A stretch of 64,000 nucleotides of DNA from Deltaproteobacteria bacterium (GTDB lineage: Bacteria > Desulfobacterota_D > UBA1144 > Nemesobacterales > UBA2774), in NCBI GenBank assembly GCA_029262275.1, contig JAJCZS010000022.1, positions 18,511 to 82,510 on the forward strand. Direction: 5' to 3'. A program made the translations under genes and the position numbers. The notes beneath the pieces are model-generated. The model made no database searches and was not told the origin of the DNA. It worked only from the letters and a program-made list of their open reading frames with translations. Every line of letters starts with the position of its first letter. Position 1 is the first letter of the stretch. Below, one piece after another: positions 7,652 to 15,874 of the stretch.

Positions 7652-9172
7652 TTGGCAAAACAGGAACAAACACACAAGTGGCTCACTCTCATTGCCATGA
7701 CTGGCTCGCTCTCTATGGTCTTTATAGATCAAACAGTTGTAAGCGTGGCCCTTCCAGTCATGCAGCGTGATCTCGCGGTTTCTCAAACGGGTTTGCAGTG
7801 GATAGTAAATGCCTATGTACTTGCGCTTGCCGCAACAGTCGCACTTGGGGGCAAACTTGGAGATACGCTGGGTAGAGTGCGTGCCTTTGTCTCGGGTGTA
7901 ATATTATTTGCTATAGCCTCTACAATATGCGGGTTTGCACCCAATGAATTAACCCTAGTTAGTGCCAGGGTTTTTCAGGGTATTGCCGCTGCATTGATGA
8001 TTCCTTCCTCAGCTGCAATAGTTATAGATTCCTTTGATATACACGAGAGGGGAAAAGCCATGGCTATTTATGTCGGAGTAGCTCAGGCTTTTCTTGCTAT
8101 TGGACCGCTCTTAGGAGGAGTGCTGACTGAATATTTGTCCTGGAGATGGGTGTTCTGGATCAATATCCCAGTTGGTGTTGTAGCAATTGTTCTTACCTAT
8201 CTATCAAAACCGCTTCAGACAATTACTCAAAAGCAGTCAATACATCTGCCCTATGCGATGATGCTCATAGTTGGTCTGGTCTCCTTTGTGTTCGGAATAC
8301 AGCAAGGCCATACCTTGGGATGGACATCAACGCTCACCCTTGGCGCAATATTTGGAGGATTCTTTTTATTAGTAATCTTTGCCTATATGCAAACTAAAAG
8401 TGAAAATCCCCTTATTCAAATAAAACTATTTAGTGATCCCGCATTTACTGCAGACACAATATTGCTTTTCTGTATACAGTTTGCCATGATTAGCATAGTT
8501 GTGTTTGGATCTATCTATCTTCAAAATATTCTACATTTCTCACCACTAGAAACTGGCTTTGCACTCATGCCAATTATTATAGCCGTGGTTATCATGTCTC
8601 AGGTATCAGGGAGACTCCTGGACAGAGTTGGTGTTAGGATTCCGGCTTTATTTGGTACAGCGCTTATCGTAATTGGTTATTTGCAACAGGCCATTTTCTT
8701 AACACAAGAGGACTATCTCTTGATACTACCTGGAATGATATTGCTTGGGTTGGGAATAGGGTTGGTCATGGTTTCTACAAACACCGATGCTCTTAACAGG
8801 GCCCCAAGTGAATATAGAGGACAGGCCTCAGGTGTTGTTCAAACGATTAGGCAAATGGGTGCTACCATAGGGCTTGCTTCCATCGGCGGGCTCGTGACAA
8901 CTATGCTTGGTTGGGAAATATCTAAAATAATCAGTGGTTACAATGGCCATGAGCAAGTTAAAGCACTATTGTCTCAGGCAGAGCTAGGGCAGGTAGATGC
9001 AATAAAAGAGCTTATGTCTAAATATCCTGACGTACTTGATCAGTTCCATTTTTCTTTATCTAAAAGCATTGCTGCTGGCTATTACTTTGCAGGAGCAGTC
9101 TCACTAATGGCATTCTTTATAGCTCTATTTCTTATGAGCTCCGGAAAGCAGCATAAAGATGTCGGTTCATAA
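7652..9172 (+). CDS. DHA2-family MFS drug:H+ antiporter
   Basis: 506 aa, about 14 membrane helices. It has the DHA2 (EmrB/QacA) signatures: FIDQTVVSVALPVMQ in the first helix, GGKLGDTLGRVR (motif A) and GPLLGGVLTEYLSWRWVFWIN (motif C). It probably exports lipophilic compounds in exchange for protons. A TTG start at 7652 is used because an in-frame stop at 7637 blocks extension; AGGTGA is 13 nt upstream, which is weak, and ATG 7697 is an alternative. It stands alone between a terminator and a minus-strand gene. No regulator is adjacent. A second DHA2 protein at 30761 is only family-level similar. Confidence 0.9.
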   Translation: MAKQEQTHKWLTLIAMTGSLSMVFIDQTVVSVALPVMQRDLAVSQTGLQWIVNAYVLALAATVALGGKLGDTLGRVRAFVSGVILFAIASTICGFAPNELTLVSARVFQGIAAALMIPSSAAIVIDSFDIHERGKAMAIYVGVAQAFLAIGPLLGGVLTEYLSWRWVFWINIPVGVVAIVLTYLSKPLQTITQKQSIHLPYAMMLIVGLVSFVFGIQQGHTLGWTSTLTLGAIFGGFFLLVIFAYMQTKSENPLIQIKLFSDPAFTADTILLFCIQFAMISIVVFGSIYLQNILHFSPLETGFALMPIIIAVVIMSQVSGRLLDRVGVRIPALFGTALIVIGYLQQAIFLTQEDYLLILPGMILLGLGIGLVMVSTNTDALNRAPSEYRGQASGVVQTIRQMGATIGLASIGGLVTTMLGWEISKIISGYNGHEQVKALLSQAELGQVDAIKELMSKYPDVLDQFHFSLSKSIAAGYYFAGAVSLMAFFIALFLMSSGKQHKDVGS

Positions 9173-9292
9173 TATAAAACTAGAAAAATGTTCTATGTAA
9201 ATAATAAACCCTGAACTAAAGCCGTTAAGCCTCAATCCAGGGCTGGGATAGAGAGGTGGAAGGTATAGGATGTCGTTTTAAATATATTCAAC

Positions 9293-9559
9293 TTAAATGG
9301 GAACGTAGCCATTTGTTATCTGGCCATTTTGTATCATTCGACCATATTTTGAAATTCTACACAGTGAATTTTTTGTTATTTCTATCATGCTATTCCTACT
9401 AAGGTGATAGTACATTGCTTCAATTTCTGTACTGTTGAGACCGATCTCTTTTCCTGTACTGTTCATATCAAACAAACCGCTACGGCTGTATTGGGCCGCT
9501 TTAAATAATTTTGTAACCTTCTTGTCGAAATGTTCTATATCTTCTATTGATCTAATCAT
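9293..9559 (-). CDS. Small winged-helix-like protein
   Basis: 88 aa from ATG 9559, preceded by AGGAGC seven nt upstream; an in-frame start farther upstream would lack a ribosome site. The middle (KLFKAAQYSRSGLFDMNSTG, then EIEAMYYHLSRNSMIEI and a GRMI wing end) reads as a compact winged-helix DNA-binding fold. No effector domain is present. It may be a stand-alone transcription factor or a partner subunit. Its neighbours (MFS exporter, sulfotransferase) are on the other strand and give no clear target. Fold assignment is by pattern, not by family match. Confidence 0.6.
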   Translation of the reverse strand: MIRSIEDIEHFDKKVTKLFKAAQYSRSGLFDMNSTGKEIGLNSTEIEAMYYHLSRNSMIEITKNSLCRISKYGRMIQNGQITNGYVPI

Positions 9560-9911
9560 TTTATCGCTCCTGTCTATGTAATGTATAATATAAGTATAAT
9601 GATGTATAGATATTGTCAAGCTTTTTTGAAGAAAAATTTTTGTATGGCTAAATATTGCACTATATCAATGAGTTATGATTGCTTAATAGACTTATGATAA
9701 ACGATATGACTATCCTTAATATAACAAGATGGCTAGACATATGCTAGACAATCTGGTTGTTGTCTTCGTGCTATAAGAGCTTTGAATATGTTTAAATAAC
9801 TCCTGGACCGGTTTGTTTCCGAAATTACTTGGGTACTAAATAACTATGTTCAACTTGGTCATACTTGGGTAGAATTTTATTCATACCTAGCTAAGGTGTT
9901 CGTGCTATCCA
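9560..9911. other. Intergenic region, no gene seen
   Basis: This AT-rich stretch separates two divergent genes. TATAAT-like boxes are present toward the minus-strand gene (about 9590-9600). I see no open frame with a ribosome site, no strong hairpin and no repeat. Confidence 0.4.
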
Positions 9912-10610
9912 ATGATCATTTCACATAAATACAAGTTTATTTTTATAAAGACCAGAAAGACCGCAGGGTCTAGTATTCAGATATACCTTTCTGATCATTG
10001 CGGGGATGCTGATATTGTTAGCACTATAGACAGACCTGAGCGCCCTTATAACCCAAGGAATTATAGAGGACTCTACAACCCGATTCCTGAGCTTGTTGAG
10101 AAGCACTCGCCAGCCAAGATAGTAAGAACGCTCGGGCGATTCGTTACGCTTAAAAAATTCCAATCTCACATAAAAGCAAGAGAAGTCAGGGAGAGGATTC
10201 CAGGGGAAATCTGGGATAATTACTATAAATTCACTGTGGAGCGAAACCCATGGGATAAGGTGCTCTCTCATTACCATTTTGTGAGGCAACGTTATAGCAA
10301 ATATGATAAAAATATTTCATTTGAAGAATATCTCGATGTGGCAGAGCTTCCTTATAACTACACAAAATATACAGATTTAGATAACAATATTATTGTTGAT
10401 AGGGTCGTTAAGTACGAGACTCTTAATAAAGATCTTGGAGAGATATTTGAAGAACTTGGCGTTCCCTTTGCAGGCTCGCTAGGACCCACTGAAAAGTCCC
10501 ACTACCGCAAAGACAGAAGACCTTACCAAGAGGTCTATACACCTGAGCAGAGATCAGCCGTAGCTAAGTTGTTCGATCAAGAGATTGAAATGCATGGTTA
10601 TGAGTTTTGA
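9912..10610 (+). CDS. Sulfotransferase-family protein
   Basis: 232 aa, cytosolic by sequence. FIKTRKTAGSSIQ at about residues 11-23 is the 5'-phosphosulfate-binding loop, and FTVERNPWDKVLSHYHF is the 3'-phosphate-binding segment of PAPS-dependent sulfotransferases (Sulfotransfer_2-like). It would move sulfate from PAPS to a hydroxyl of a glycan or small molecule; the acceptor cannot be told. The ribosome site is weak (AAGGTG about 15 nt upstream). The gene ends 11 nt from a convergent lipoprotein gene. Bacterial members often occur singly among horizontally acquired genes, and no glycan cluster is seen here. Confidence 0.85.
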   Translation: MIISHKYKFIFIKTRKTAGSSIQIYLSDHCGDADIVSTIDRPERPYNPRNYRGLYNPIPELVEKHSPAKIVRTLGRFVTLKKFQSHIKAREVRERIPGEIWDNYYKFTVERNPWDKVLSHYHFVRQRYSKYDKNISFEEYLDVAELPYNYTKYTDLDNNIIVDRVVKYETLNKDLGEIFEELGVPFAGSLGPTEKSHYRKDRRPYQEVYTPEQRSAVAKLFDQEIEMHGYEF

Positions 10611-10621
10611 TTGGATAAGAT

Positions 10622-11050
10622 TTACTGCCCGCAAGAAGTGCGGGTTAGGCATGTGAATACTACTTCATCGTTTAATATTCCACTAACACTTATTTCCCCA
10701 TCCTGGTTAATTGCTACATCCAGTTCACCGTAGATATTGCTATTTGTGCATTCAATAGTGTTGCAGTCCATAGCCTTACAGTCGCGCTCACATTCGGGGA
10801 GTGTGTAGTCAGTTGCCAAAGCAATTTCATCCTCTAGGATCTGACCAGGAGCAACTCTGCACAAGAAAGGATCGCAAATATTAGTGAGCTCAATGGCGGG
10901 GCAATCACTAAGAGCAAGATCTTGATCACTTGAACAGTCTATTTCTAATTGTCTTGGAATTGTCTCGGAGGTAGCTGATCCGGTGATTTCGCTGTCGCAA
11001 GAACAAAGCACTATCACCGAAAGTAAAGCAAAGATGAGCCCACAACGCAT
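10622..11050 (-). CDS. Cysteine-rich lipoprotein of unknown function
   Basis: 142 aa. A lipoprotein signal peptide ends in the lipobox L-C-S-C18, so the mature protein starts at a lipidated Cys. The mature part has about 12 further cysteines, including DCPAIELTNICDPFLC, ECERDCKAMDC and a C-terminal CLTRTSC, so it should be disulfide-rich in the periplasm. No family is recognised. The end of the gene overlaps a CCCGCA/TGCGGG hairpin (10628-10644) that could end both convergent transcripts. It fits the general abundance of Cys-rich exported proteins in this window. Confidence 0.7.
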   Translation of the reverse strand: MRCGLIFALLSVIVLCSCDSEITGSATSETIPRQLEIDCSSDQDLALSDCPAIELTNICDPFLCRVAPGQILEDEIALATDYTLPECERDCKAMDCNTIECTNSNIYGELDVAINQDGEISVSGILNDEVVFTCLTRTSCGQ

Positions 11051-11116
11051 GGTGCTATTATAATGAATAAAATAGTAAAAATCGAGTACTCAATTTTTTA
11101 GTTCAATAGGGGCTTA

Positions 11117-11812
11117 TTAACCAGCTTTCTCCATCACAAACCCATTTATAAGGAGAGACTTCCAGAAATGATTTATATTTTTAAAGCCAGAGCTCTCAAG
11201 AAGCGAGATGGTTTCTTCAACGGTGATAGTATTTAAGTTCTCTCTGACATTAGTTAACATTTCTTCTATGTCTTTTTTGTCTCTTGTTTGGAGCTGAAAA
11301 GATTTCCACGCAGATAAGAACTCTTCAAACTTTTCAGGGTTTTCTTCCTTGCAAATATCTGCGATAATAAATTTGGCAGCCGGTTTTAAACGGGAAGATA
11401 TGTCGATTATATAATCTTTTTTATCCTTCCCTGGTATAAAATGAGCCACCAATAACGATGTTGCTCCATCGAAATCTTGTTGCTCAACACCACTGACACT
11501 GCCGTGTATGATCTTTATTCTGCTTTGTAGTCCTTTTCCTACAACCTTCGAAGTTGCCCTATTAACCATCTGCAGAGCTATATCAAAGCCGGTAATCTTC
11601 CATCCGGGGTTCTCTAGCGCATATTCCATAGCCTCTTTGCCGGTACCAGATCCTCCAATCAATACATGTGCGTCCTTAGGCAAAGCACTCTTTAGAATAT
11701 TATGAGATATATCATGCAGGACTCTATAGCCCGGGATGATTCTCTGTATTTCATCATCATAAGTTTGGGCTCTTTCATTAAATCTCTTCTCTGGATCGTA
11801 GGAATCGCTCAT
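11117..11812 (-). CDS. Class I SAM-dependent methyltransferase
   Basis: 231 aa. VLIGGSGTGKEAMEYA at about 51-66 is motif I (SAM-binding glycine loop). ITGFDIALQMVNRA is the acidic motif II strand, and a post-motif segment LLVAHFIPGKDKKDYI comes before the final strands. The N-terminus (FNERAQTYDDEIQRIIPGY) resembles CmoA-type and generic small-molecule methyltransferases. Substrate unknown. It is a single gene between two others with about 70-120 nt spacing, divergent from the truncated haemoglobin gene. No unusual substitutions are seen in motif I. Confidence 0.85.
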   Translation of the reverse strand: MSDSYDPEKRFNERAQTYDDEIQRIIPGYRVLHDISHNILKSALPKDAHVLIGGSGTGKEAMEYALENPGWKITGFDIALQMVNRATSKVVGKGLQSRIKIIHGSVSGVEQQDFDGATSLLVAHFIPGKDKKDYIIDISSRLKPAAKFIIADICKEENPEKFEEFLSAWKSFQLQTRDKKDIEEMLTNVRENLNTITVEETISLLESSGFKNINHFWKSLLINGFVMEKAG

Positions 11813-11932
11813 ATCTTATATTCTATATGATATGAGTTTTTCTGGAAGGAGGATTTGATAATATGGACAACCTTGGTCCACATTATTCACTAATAAGAGA
11901 AACCTGGTAAACTAAGTGCTTGAGAAACAATT

Positions 11933-12337
11933 ATGAACCAGCAAAAAGATATTGAAAATAGAGAAGATATCGACAAGTTGATGTGGAGTTTTTATGACCG
12001 CATGATGGTTGATCCAGTCATAGGTTATATATTCACACATTATGCGAAGCTCGATTTAAATGTTCATATTCCTATAATTGCTGATTTTTGGGAAACCATT
12101 TTATTCCAGAGGCCAGTTTATAAGAGAGGCCCCAAAGCAATGGAAACGCATTTTGATCTCAACAAAAAAGTGCAGCTTAGAAAGCAGCACTTCACCCGCT
12201 GGCTTTATCTATTTCATGAAACACTAGATGAACTATACTCCGGCACCAAAGCCACCTTAGCAAAAGAGCGCTCCATCTCTATTGCCAACCTTATGCAAAA
12301 CAGAATTGGCAAACTTGGCGACTGCACCAAAATATGA
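11933..12337 (+). CDS. Group III truncated haemoglobin
   Basis: 134 aa, the usual length for group III. The expected haem-pocket residues are readable: Tyr21 (B10) in SFYDRM, His45 near E7, FWETILF as the E helix, the proximal His73 in METHFDL, and a Trp in HFTRWLYLFHE (G8). It binds O2/NO; members are linked to oxidative or nitrosative stress (family knowledge). No clear ribosome site is visible. It stands alone, followed by an NTF2-like gene. A role with the window's haem peroxidases is only conjecture. Confidence 0.92.
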   Translation: MNQQKDIENREDIDKLMWSFYDRMMVDPVIGYIFTHYAKLDLNVHIPIIADFWETILFQRPVYKRGPKAMETHFDLNKKVQLRKQHFTRWLYLFHETLDELYSGTKATLAKERSISIANLMQNRIGKLGDCTKI

Positions 12338-12431
12338 TCTCCATACAAAACTAATTATGACCTACATCGTCCTAGTCATTAAGTTCTTATATGATATATT
12401 GCAGAGAAGACTAAAAGGCGAGGTGATTTAG

Positions 12432-12842
12432 ATGAGCAGAAGTGCAATGGACACAGTGGTTGAGTTTTACCAGCATGTAAACAGTGACCCGACAGGACTT
12501 CCGGGAGTATTACATGCAGATATGAAATGGGAGATTATTGAAGGGTTTCCTTATGGCGGAGAGTATAATGGACTTGGCTCTATATTTGAGGATTTCTTCG
12601 GAAATGTAATGCAGCACTTTGAGTTCTGGAATGCAAACCCAGATGAATATATAGATGCTGGCGATAAAATAGTAGTACTAGGTCATTATAAAACAAAAGC
12701 CAAAGAGACGGGGATGGAAATAGAGCCTTCTTTTGCTCATATCTGGACCGTTCAGGACGGTATGATCACAAGGCTTCAGCAATATGCAGATTCCGTGGTG
12801 GTATCACGAGCACTGAATCATAACGTGCCTACCAAAGCCTAA
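12432..12842 (+). CDS. SnoaL/NTF2-like protein
   Basis: 136 aa with the NTF2-like alpha+beta cone pattern: an N-terminal helix (TVVEFYQHVN), HADMKWEIIEGFPYGG, YNGLGSIFEDFFGNV, then beta strands KIVVLGHYKTKAKETG and EIEPSFAHIWTVQDGMITRLQQYADS. This matches the SnoaL-like ketosteroid-isomerase-related group, whose members are small enzymes or binding domains. Catalytic residues cannot be fixed. AGGCGAGGTGATTTAG precedes the ATG, and a strong terminator follows. A second NTF2-like protein is at 34427. Confidence 0.85.
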   Translation: MSRSAMDTVVEFYQHVNSDPTGLPGVLHADMKWEIIEGFPYGGEYNGLGSIFEDFFGNVMQHFEFWNANPDEYIDAGDKIVVLGHYKTKAKETGMEIEPSFAHIWTVQDGMITRLQQYADSVVVSRALNHNVPTKA

Positions 12843-12866
12843 CTCAGATTTACTATACAATAATAA

Positions 12867-12900
12867 AAAGGGCCGTCTTATATTAGCACGGCCCTTTCTA
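12867..12900 (+). terminator. Rho-independent terminator
   Basis: Ten-bp stem AAAGGGCCGT (12867-12876) / ACGGCCCTTT (12888-12897), with T residues after it and A residues before it. It can serve both convergent genes. Confidence 0.9.
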
Positions 12901-12921
12901 TTTCTTAAGATTAGAATCAAA

Positions 12922-13584
12922 TTAACTATTTCTAAGAGTTCTTCTCAGTCTTATGAATACGAATGACAGAATTACTCCACCAATTAGTCCATCGACAAAT
13001 CCCCAGAGTGTCCATTCAATTACTCCCCAATAAGTATGTGGAAATAGAAGATAGGACTCTCTAAGTGCTATTAAGGTAGTGTCAGGAATAGCCATAAAAG
13101 CTAGGAACACCGGTCTAATGGAGAAATCGAAGGAAGTAATTCCAAAGTTATAATACATGCTAACTAGACCAAGTAGGCCCGAGCAAATTCCAAGAACTTT
13201 TCCAGTTGCGACACCAAATTTTAGGCTTGTGGGTAGATCCCTTTTTTCAAATATTATCGAGATCAAATTATAGTAAATTACAATAAAAAACCCGCTCACA
13301 AAACCGTCTATAAAACCCAATATTATTGCAAATATTGTATTAAATGAATTTATTGGCATTCCAAACTGGGCATAGCTTATTAGCCCAGACACACTCCCAC
13401 CCATATCCAGGGCATGAATAAGTACAAGAACAATTCCAGTTAGGAATCTGAAGTCGAGCTCAACCCATGCTATGTCAGCCCCGTTTATAACAGATATCTC
13501 TATTAACATTACAGAGACTATTGCCCAAATTGTTCCAGCGTATATGCCAAATCTGATTGCGTTCATTGAGTTAATATTACCCAT
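12922..13584 (-). CDS. Multi-pass membrane protein, unknown
   Basis: 220 aa, almost all hydrophobic, with about five or six membrane helices. The loops include glycine-rich turns GFIDGFVSGFF and GFVDGLIGGVIL that look like a repeated GFxDGxxxG motif in the two halves, so an internal duplication is possible. The C-terminus is basic (RLRRTLRNS), placing it in the cytosol. No transporter family is recognised. The ATG at 13584 lacks a good ribosome site; ATG at codon 7 is an alternative. It is divergent from the DUF389 gene. Confidence 0.65.
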   Translation of the reverse strand: MGNINSMNAIRFGIYAGTIWAIVSVMLIEISVINGADIAWVELDFRFLTGIVLVLIHALDMGGSVSGLISYAQFGMPINSFNTIFAIILGFIDGFVSGFFIVIYYNLISIIFEKRDLPTSLKFGVATGKVLGICSGLLGLVSMYYNFGITSFDFSIRPVFLAFMAIPDTTLIALRESYLLFPHTYWGVIEWTLWGFVDGLIGGVILSFVFIRLRRTLRNS

Positions 13585-13675
13585 CGTGGTAGTGAATTAA
13601 AGCTGGCAACTAATACTAGATTTGTTATTTAGGTTGGTTTTGCGTTAGATTAGTTATAGGTGATGGTGAGGAAAA

Positions 13676-15379
13676 ATGTTTGAGTCAAAACTAAAAGGAT
13701 TCAAAATAAACTGGATAAAGACTTCCCGAGAAAGAAGGGAATTTGTTGTAAAGGAAGTTACTTCAGGTTCAGAGCCGGGAGTAAGATTTTATCTCCTATT
13801 GTCCACCTCAGCTTTGATTGCCGCCTTCGGTCTTATTGCAAATAGCACAGCGGTCATAATTGGAGCTATGCTTGTATCACCCCTAATGACTCCCATTATA
13901 GGATCTTCGCTTGGACTCGTGGTTGGAGATGGGAGGCTCTTTGCAAACTCACTGCGATCTATTGTTATAGGTACAGTTCTAGCCATATTTTTCTCTGCAC
14001 TGCTGGGCTTTTTGCCACTAGCTCTGGAAGCAACTCCTGAGATGTTGTCTAGAGTGCGGCCTACATTGCTCGATCTATTTGTAGCTGTGCTGGCAGGTTT
14101 TGCAGGCTCTTACGCTATGATAGATGAAAAGGTGAGCCCTGCACTCCCGGGGGTAGCCATAGCAACAGCCATTGTCCCGCCGTTGTCCAATACTGGGATT
14201 TGTCTTTCCTTAGGCTACTACGAAGGTGCATTTGGATCGTTTATGCTCTTTTTTGCAAACTTTCTCTCCATATTGCTAGTTGCATCAGCCACATTTATTG
14301 CAGCCGGTATGTCACCTGCAGTTAGCTTGAGAAAGGATAAGAATTTTGTAAGGAGCTTTGTCCTAGCTGTTGTCGGATTTGTTGTGGTAGCAGCATTTCT
14401 TACTTATTCACTTGTTGAGATTGTTAAAGAAAGAAAGCTTAAAGATACAATTGAAACAACTCTTAATAGTGAGTTTGATAAACTTCACTCAACTTCTGTA
14501 GATAGTTATGTCTATGATATTCAAGATGAGAAACTCTACATACTGGCATCAGTGCGCTCTCCTATAGTAATGACGCCAAAAGACATAAAAAAATTACAAG
14601 AAGCATTCGAGGGTCAAATAGATATGCCCATTGAACTTATTGTTAGGAGCATTATATCAAAAGATGTAAGTGCTACAGGCAACGCTAATGCTATTATTGA
14701 TCAAAACCTAGATGGATTTTTTCTCAATAAAGAACTAAAACCTGATCAAGTTATAATACGAAAGTCAGAGCAAGTAATACTTGAGCAGCTAGCACACTGG
14801 CCTAAGATGAGGCTAGTTAACACAGAATATATAGATTTGGCCAGAGGGGCTACCATCTTGGCAACGGTTACGGGATTTAGAGTACTTACGGACCGTGAAA
14901 TAGCAGGTATTGAAAATCATATTAGAGAGGCTCTTGAAGAGCCTACTATCAACTTGATAATCAGAACAGTAAAAACCAACATTTCTGATCACAATGGAGA
15001 GATGCTCTATGGGTGGATTTATCACGAAGATGTTAATGATGAGACTTATAAGCAGTTGTTCATTCTTGATGACAAAATTAAAGCTAGATTTGAGGAATAC
15101 CCAAAGCTCTTTTTGATTAATTTACATACAACCGTGAGCTCAGGTGAGATAAAACTTCTAGTTGAAGCTGTGGGTACCGAGCCTATATCCCCCCAAGAAG
15201 TAGCAATAATGGAAAAAGAGCTCTCAGAAGAGATAGATAGGCCCATACAACTTGATGTCTGGTATAGATCAGATGCCGTTATTACTGGGGATGGTTATAG
15301 ATCCTTTGAAGAGTACAACGAGGCCAATATAGAGCGTCTAGAGAAGCAATTAAGGAAAAGTAATGTTAACGGAGATTGA
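13676..15379 (+). CDS. DUF389/TIGR00341 membrane protein with triplicated C-terminal domain
   Basis: 567 aa. Residues about 20-255 hold the DUF389 membrane core (STAVIIGAMLVSPLMTPIIG, AGFAGSYAMIDEKVSPALPGVAIATAIVPPLSN). The cytosolic or periplasmic remainder contains three related modules of about 46 aa at 286-330, 391-436 and 490-536. Each has a hydrophobic strand, a P-x-(E/D)I/V helix, an EAL/EEL-like turn and an (I/L)xLxxR/W strand. DUF389 proteins have no settled function; some are called TIGR00341. GGTGAGG precedes the ATG. It is transcribed alone. Confidence 0.88.
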   Translation: MFESKLKGFKINWIKTSRERREFVVKEVTSGSEPGVRFYLLLSTSALIAAFGLIANSTAVIIGAMLVSPLMTPIIGSSLGLVVGDGRLFANSLRSIVIGTVLAIFFSALLGFLPLALEATPEMLSRVRPTLLDLFVAVLAGFAGSYAMIDEKVSPALPGVAIATAIVPPLSNTGICLSLGYYEGAFGSFMLFFANFLSILLVASATFIAAGMSPAVSLRKDKNFVRSFVLAVVGFVVVAAFLTYSLVEIVKERKLKDTIETTLNSEFDKLHSTSVDSYVYDIQDEKLYILASVRSPIVMTPKDIKKLQEAFEGQIDMPIELIVRSIISKDVSATGNANAIIDQNLDGFFLNKELKPDQVIIRKSEQVILEQLAHWPKMRLVNTEYIDLARGATILATVTGFRVLTDREIAGIENHIREALEEPTINLIIRTVKTNISDHNGEMLYGWIYHEDVNDETYKQLFILDDKIKARFEEYPKLFLINLHTTVSSGEIKLLVEAVGTEPISPQEVAIMEKELSEEIDRPIQLDVWYRSDAVITGDGYRSFEEYNEANIERLEKQLRKSNVNGD

Positions 15380-15466
15380 TAGGTTAATGATCTCATTTAC
15401 TAACTTACTCAAATATTCCAAATAGTGCTTAAAGTAACATTTGTAAAATAGGGTTTATATTAACGC

Positions 15467-15495
15467 TTTACAATAAAAATGGTTTGACCTATACT
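15467..15495 (+). promoter_or_regulatory. Sigma-70-type promoter
   Basis: TTTACA (15467-15472), a 17-nt spacer and TATACT (15490-15495) make a near-consensus promoter. Transcription would start near 15502, about 370 nt before the FG-GAP gene. Confidence 0.55.
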
Positions 15496-15501
15496 TATTC
15501 T

Positions 15502-15788
15502 TACAGGCGGTAGGAGAAGAGCGACATTATCTAGTACGTTCTAAATGTTGCAAATCTAAAATAGTTTCCATAGAAACTCCTACAATATTTATAAGTTTAT
15601 AATAATTAAGTCTCCCAGGTATTTATGGGGGCAAGAGTTTCATCTTGATTCCAAAAATCATGTTTCACAGGCGATTTTTGCCAAGTAGAATCTTAGTTTA
15701 TTGAAATAGTGAAACAATTAAGTTTTTTGTCCCCTTCTCGACCCTTCTCCCTTTGTTGCCGGTAGGTGCAAAGGGGGAGGGGTTTTTT
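15502..15788 (+). ncRNA. Candidate structured leader or small RNA
   Basis: There is no gene in 15380-15874. From the promoter at 15467, a transcript would run into a strong terminator at 15741-15788, still 87 nt short of the FG-GAP gene. It could be an attenuated leader or a free small RNA. The arrangement is visible; the RNA itself is inferred, and no known riboswitch family is recognised. Confidence 0.4.
15741..15788 (+). terminator. Strong Rho-independent terminator
   Basis: CCCTTCTCCCTTTG (15742-15755) pairs with CAAAGGGGGAGGGG (15769-15782), and six T residues follow. Confidence 0.85.
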
Positions 15789-15874
15789 CGTTTGATATTA
15801 CCTATGAAGTATTTTATATTCATTCATAATTAACTATTTGCGTATTGGTTTTTCCTTAGAGGAGGAATGGAATT

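Noticed and set aside
15502..15740. Known riboswitch (c-di-GMP, TPP, cobalamin) in the FG-GAP leader
   Set aside because: No matching conserved core could be seen; left as an unclassified leader.
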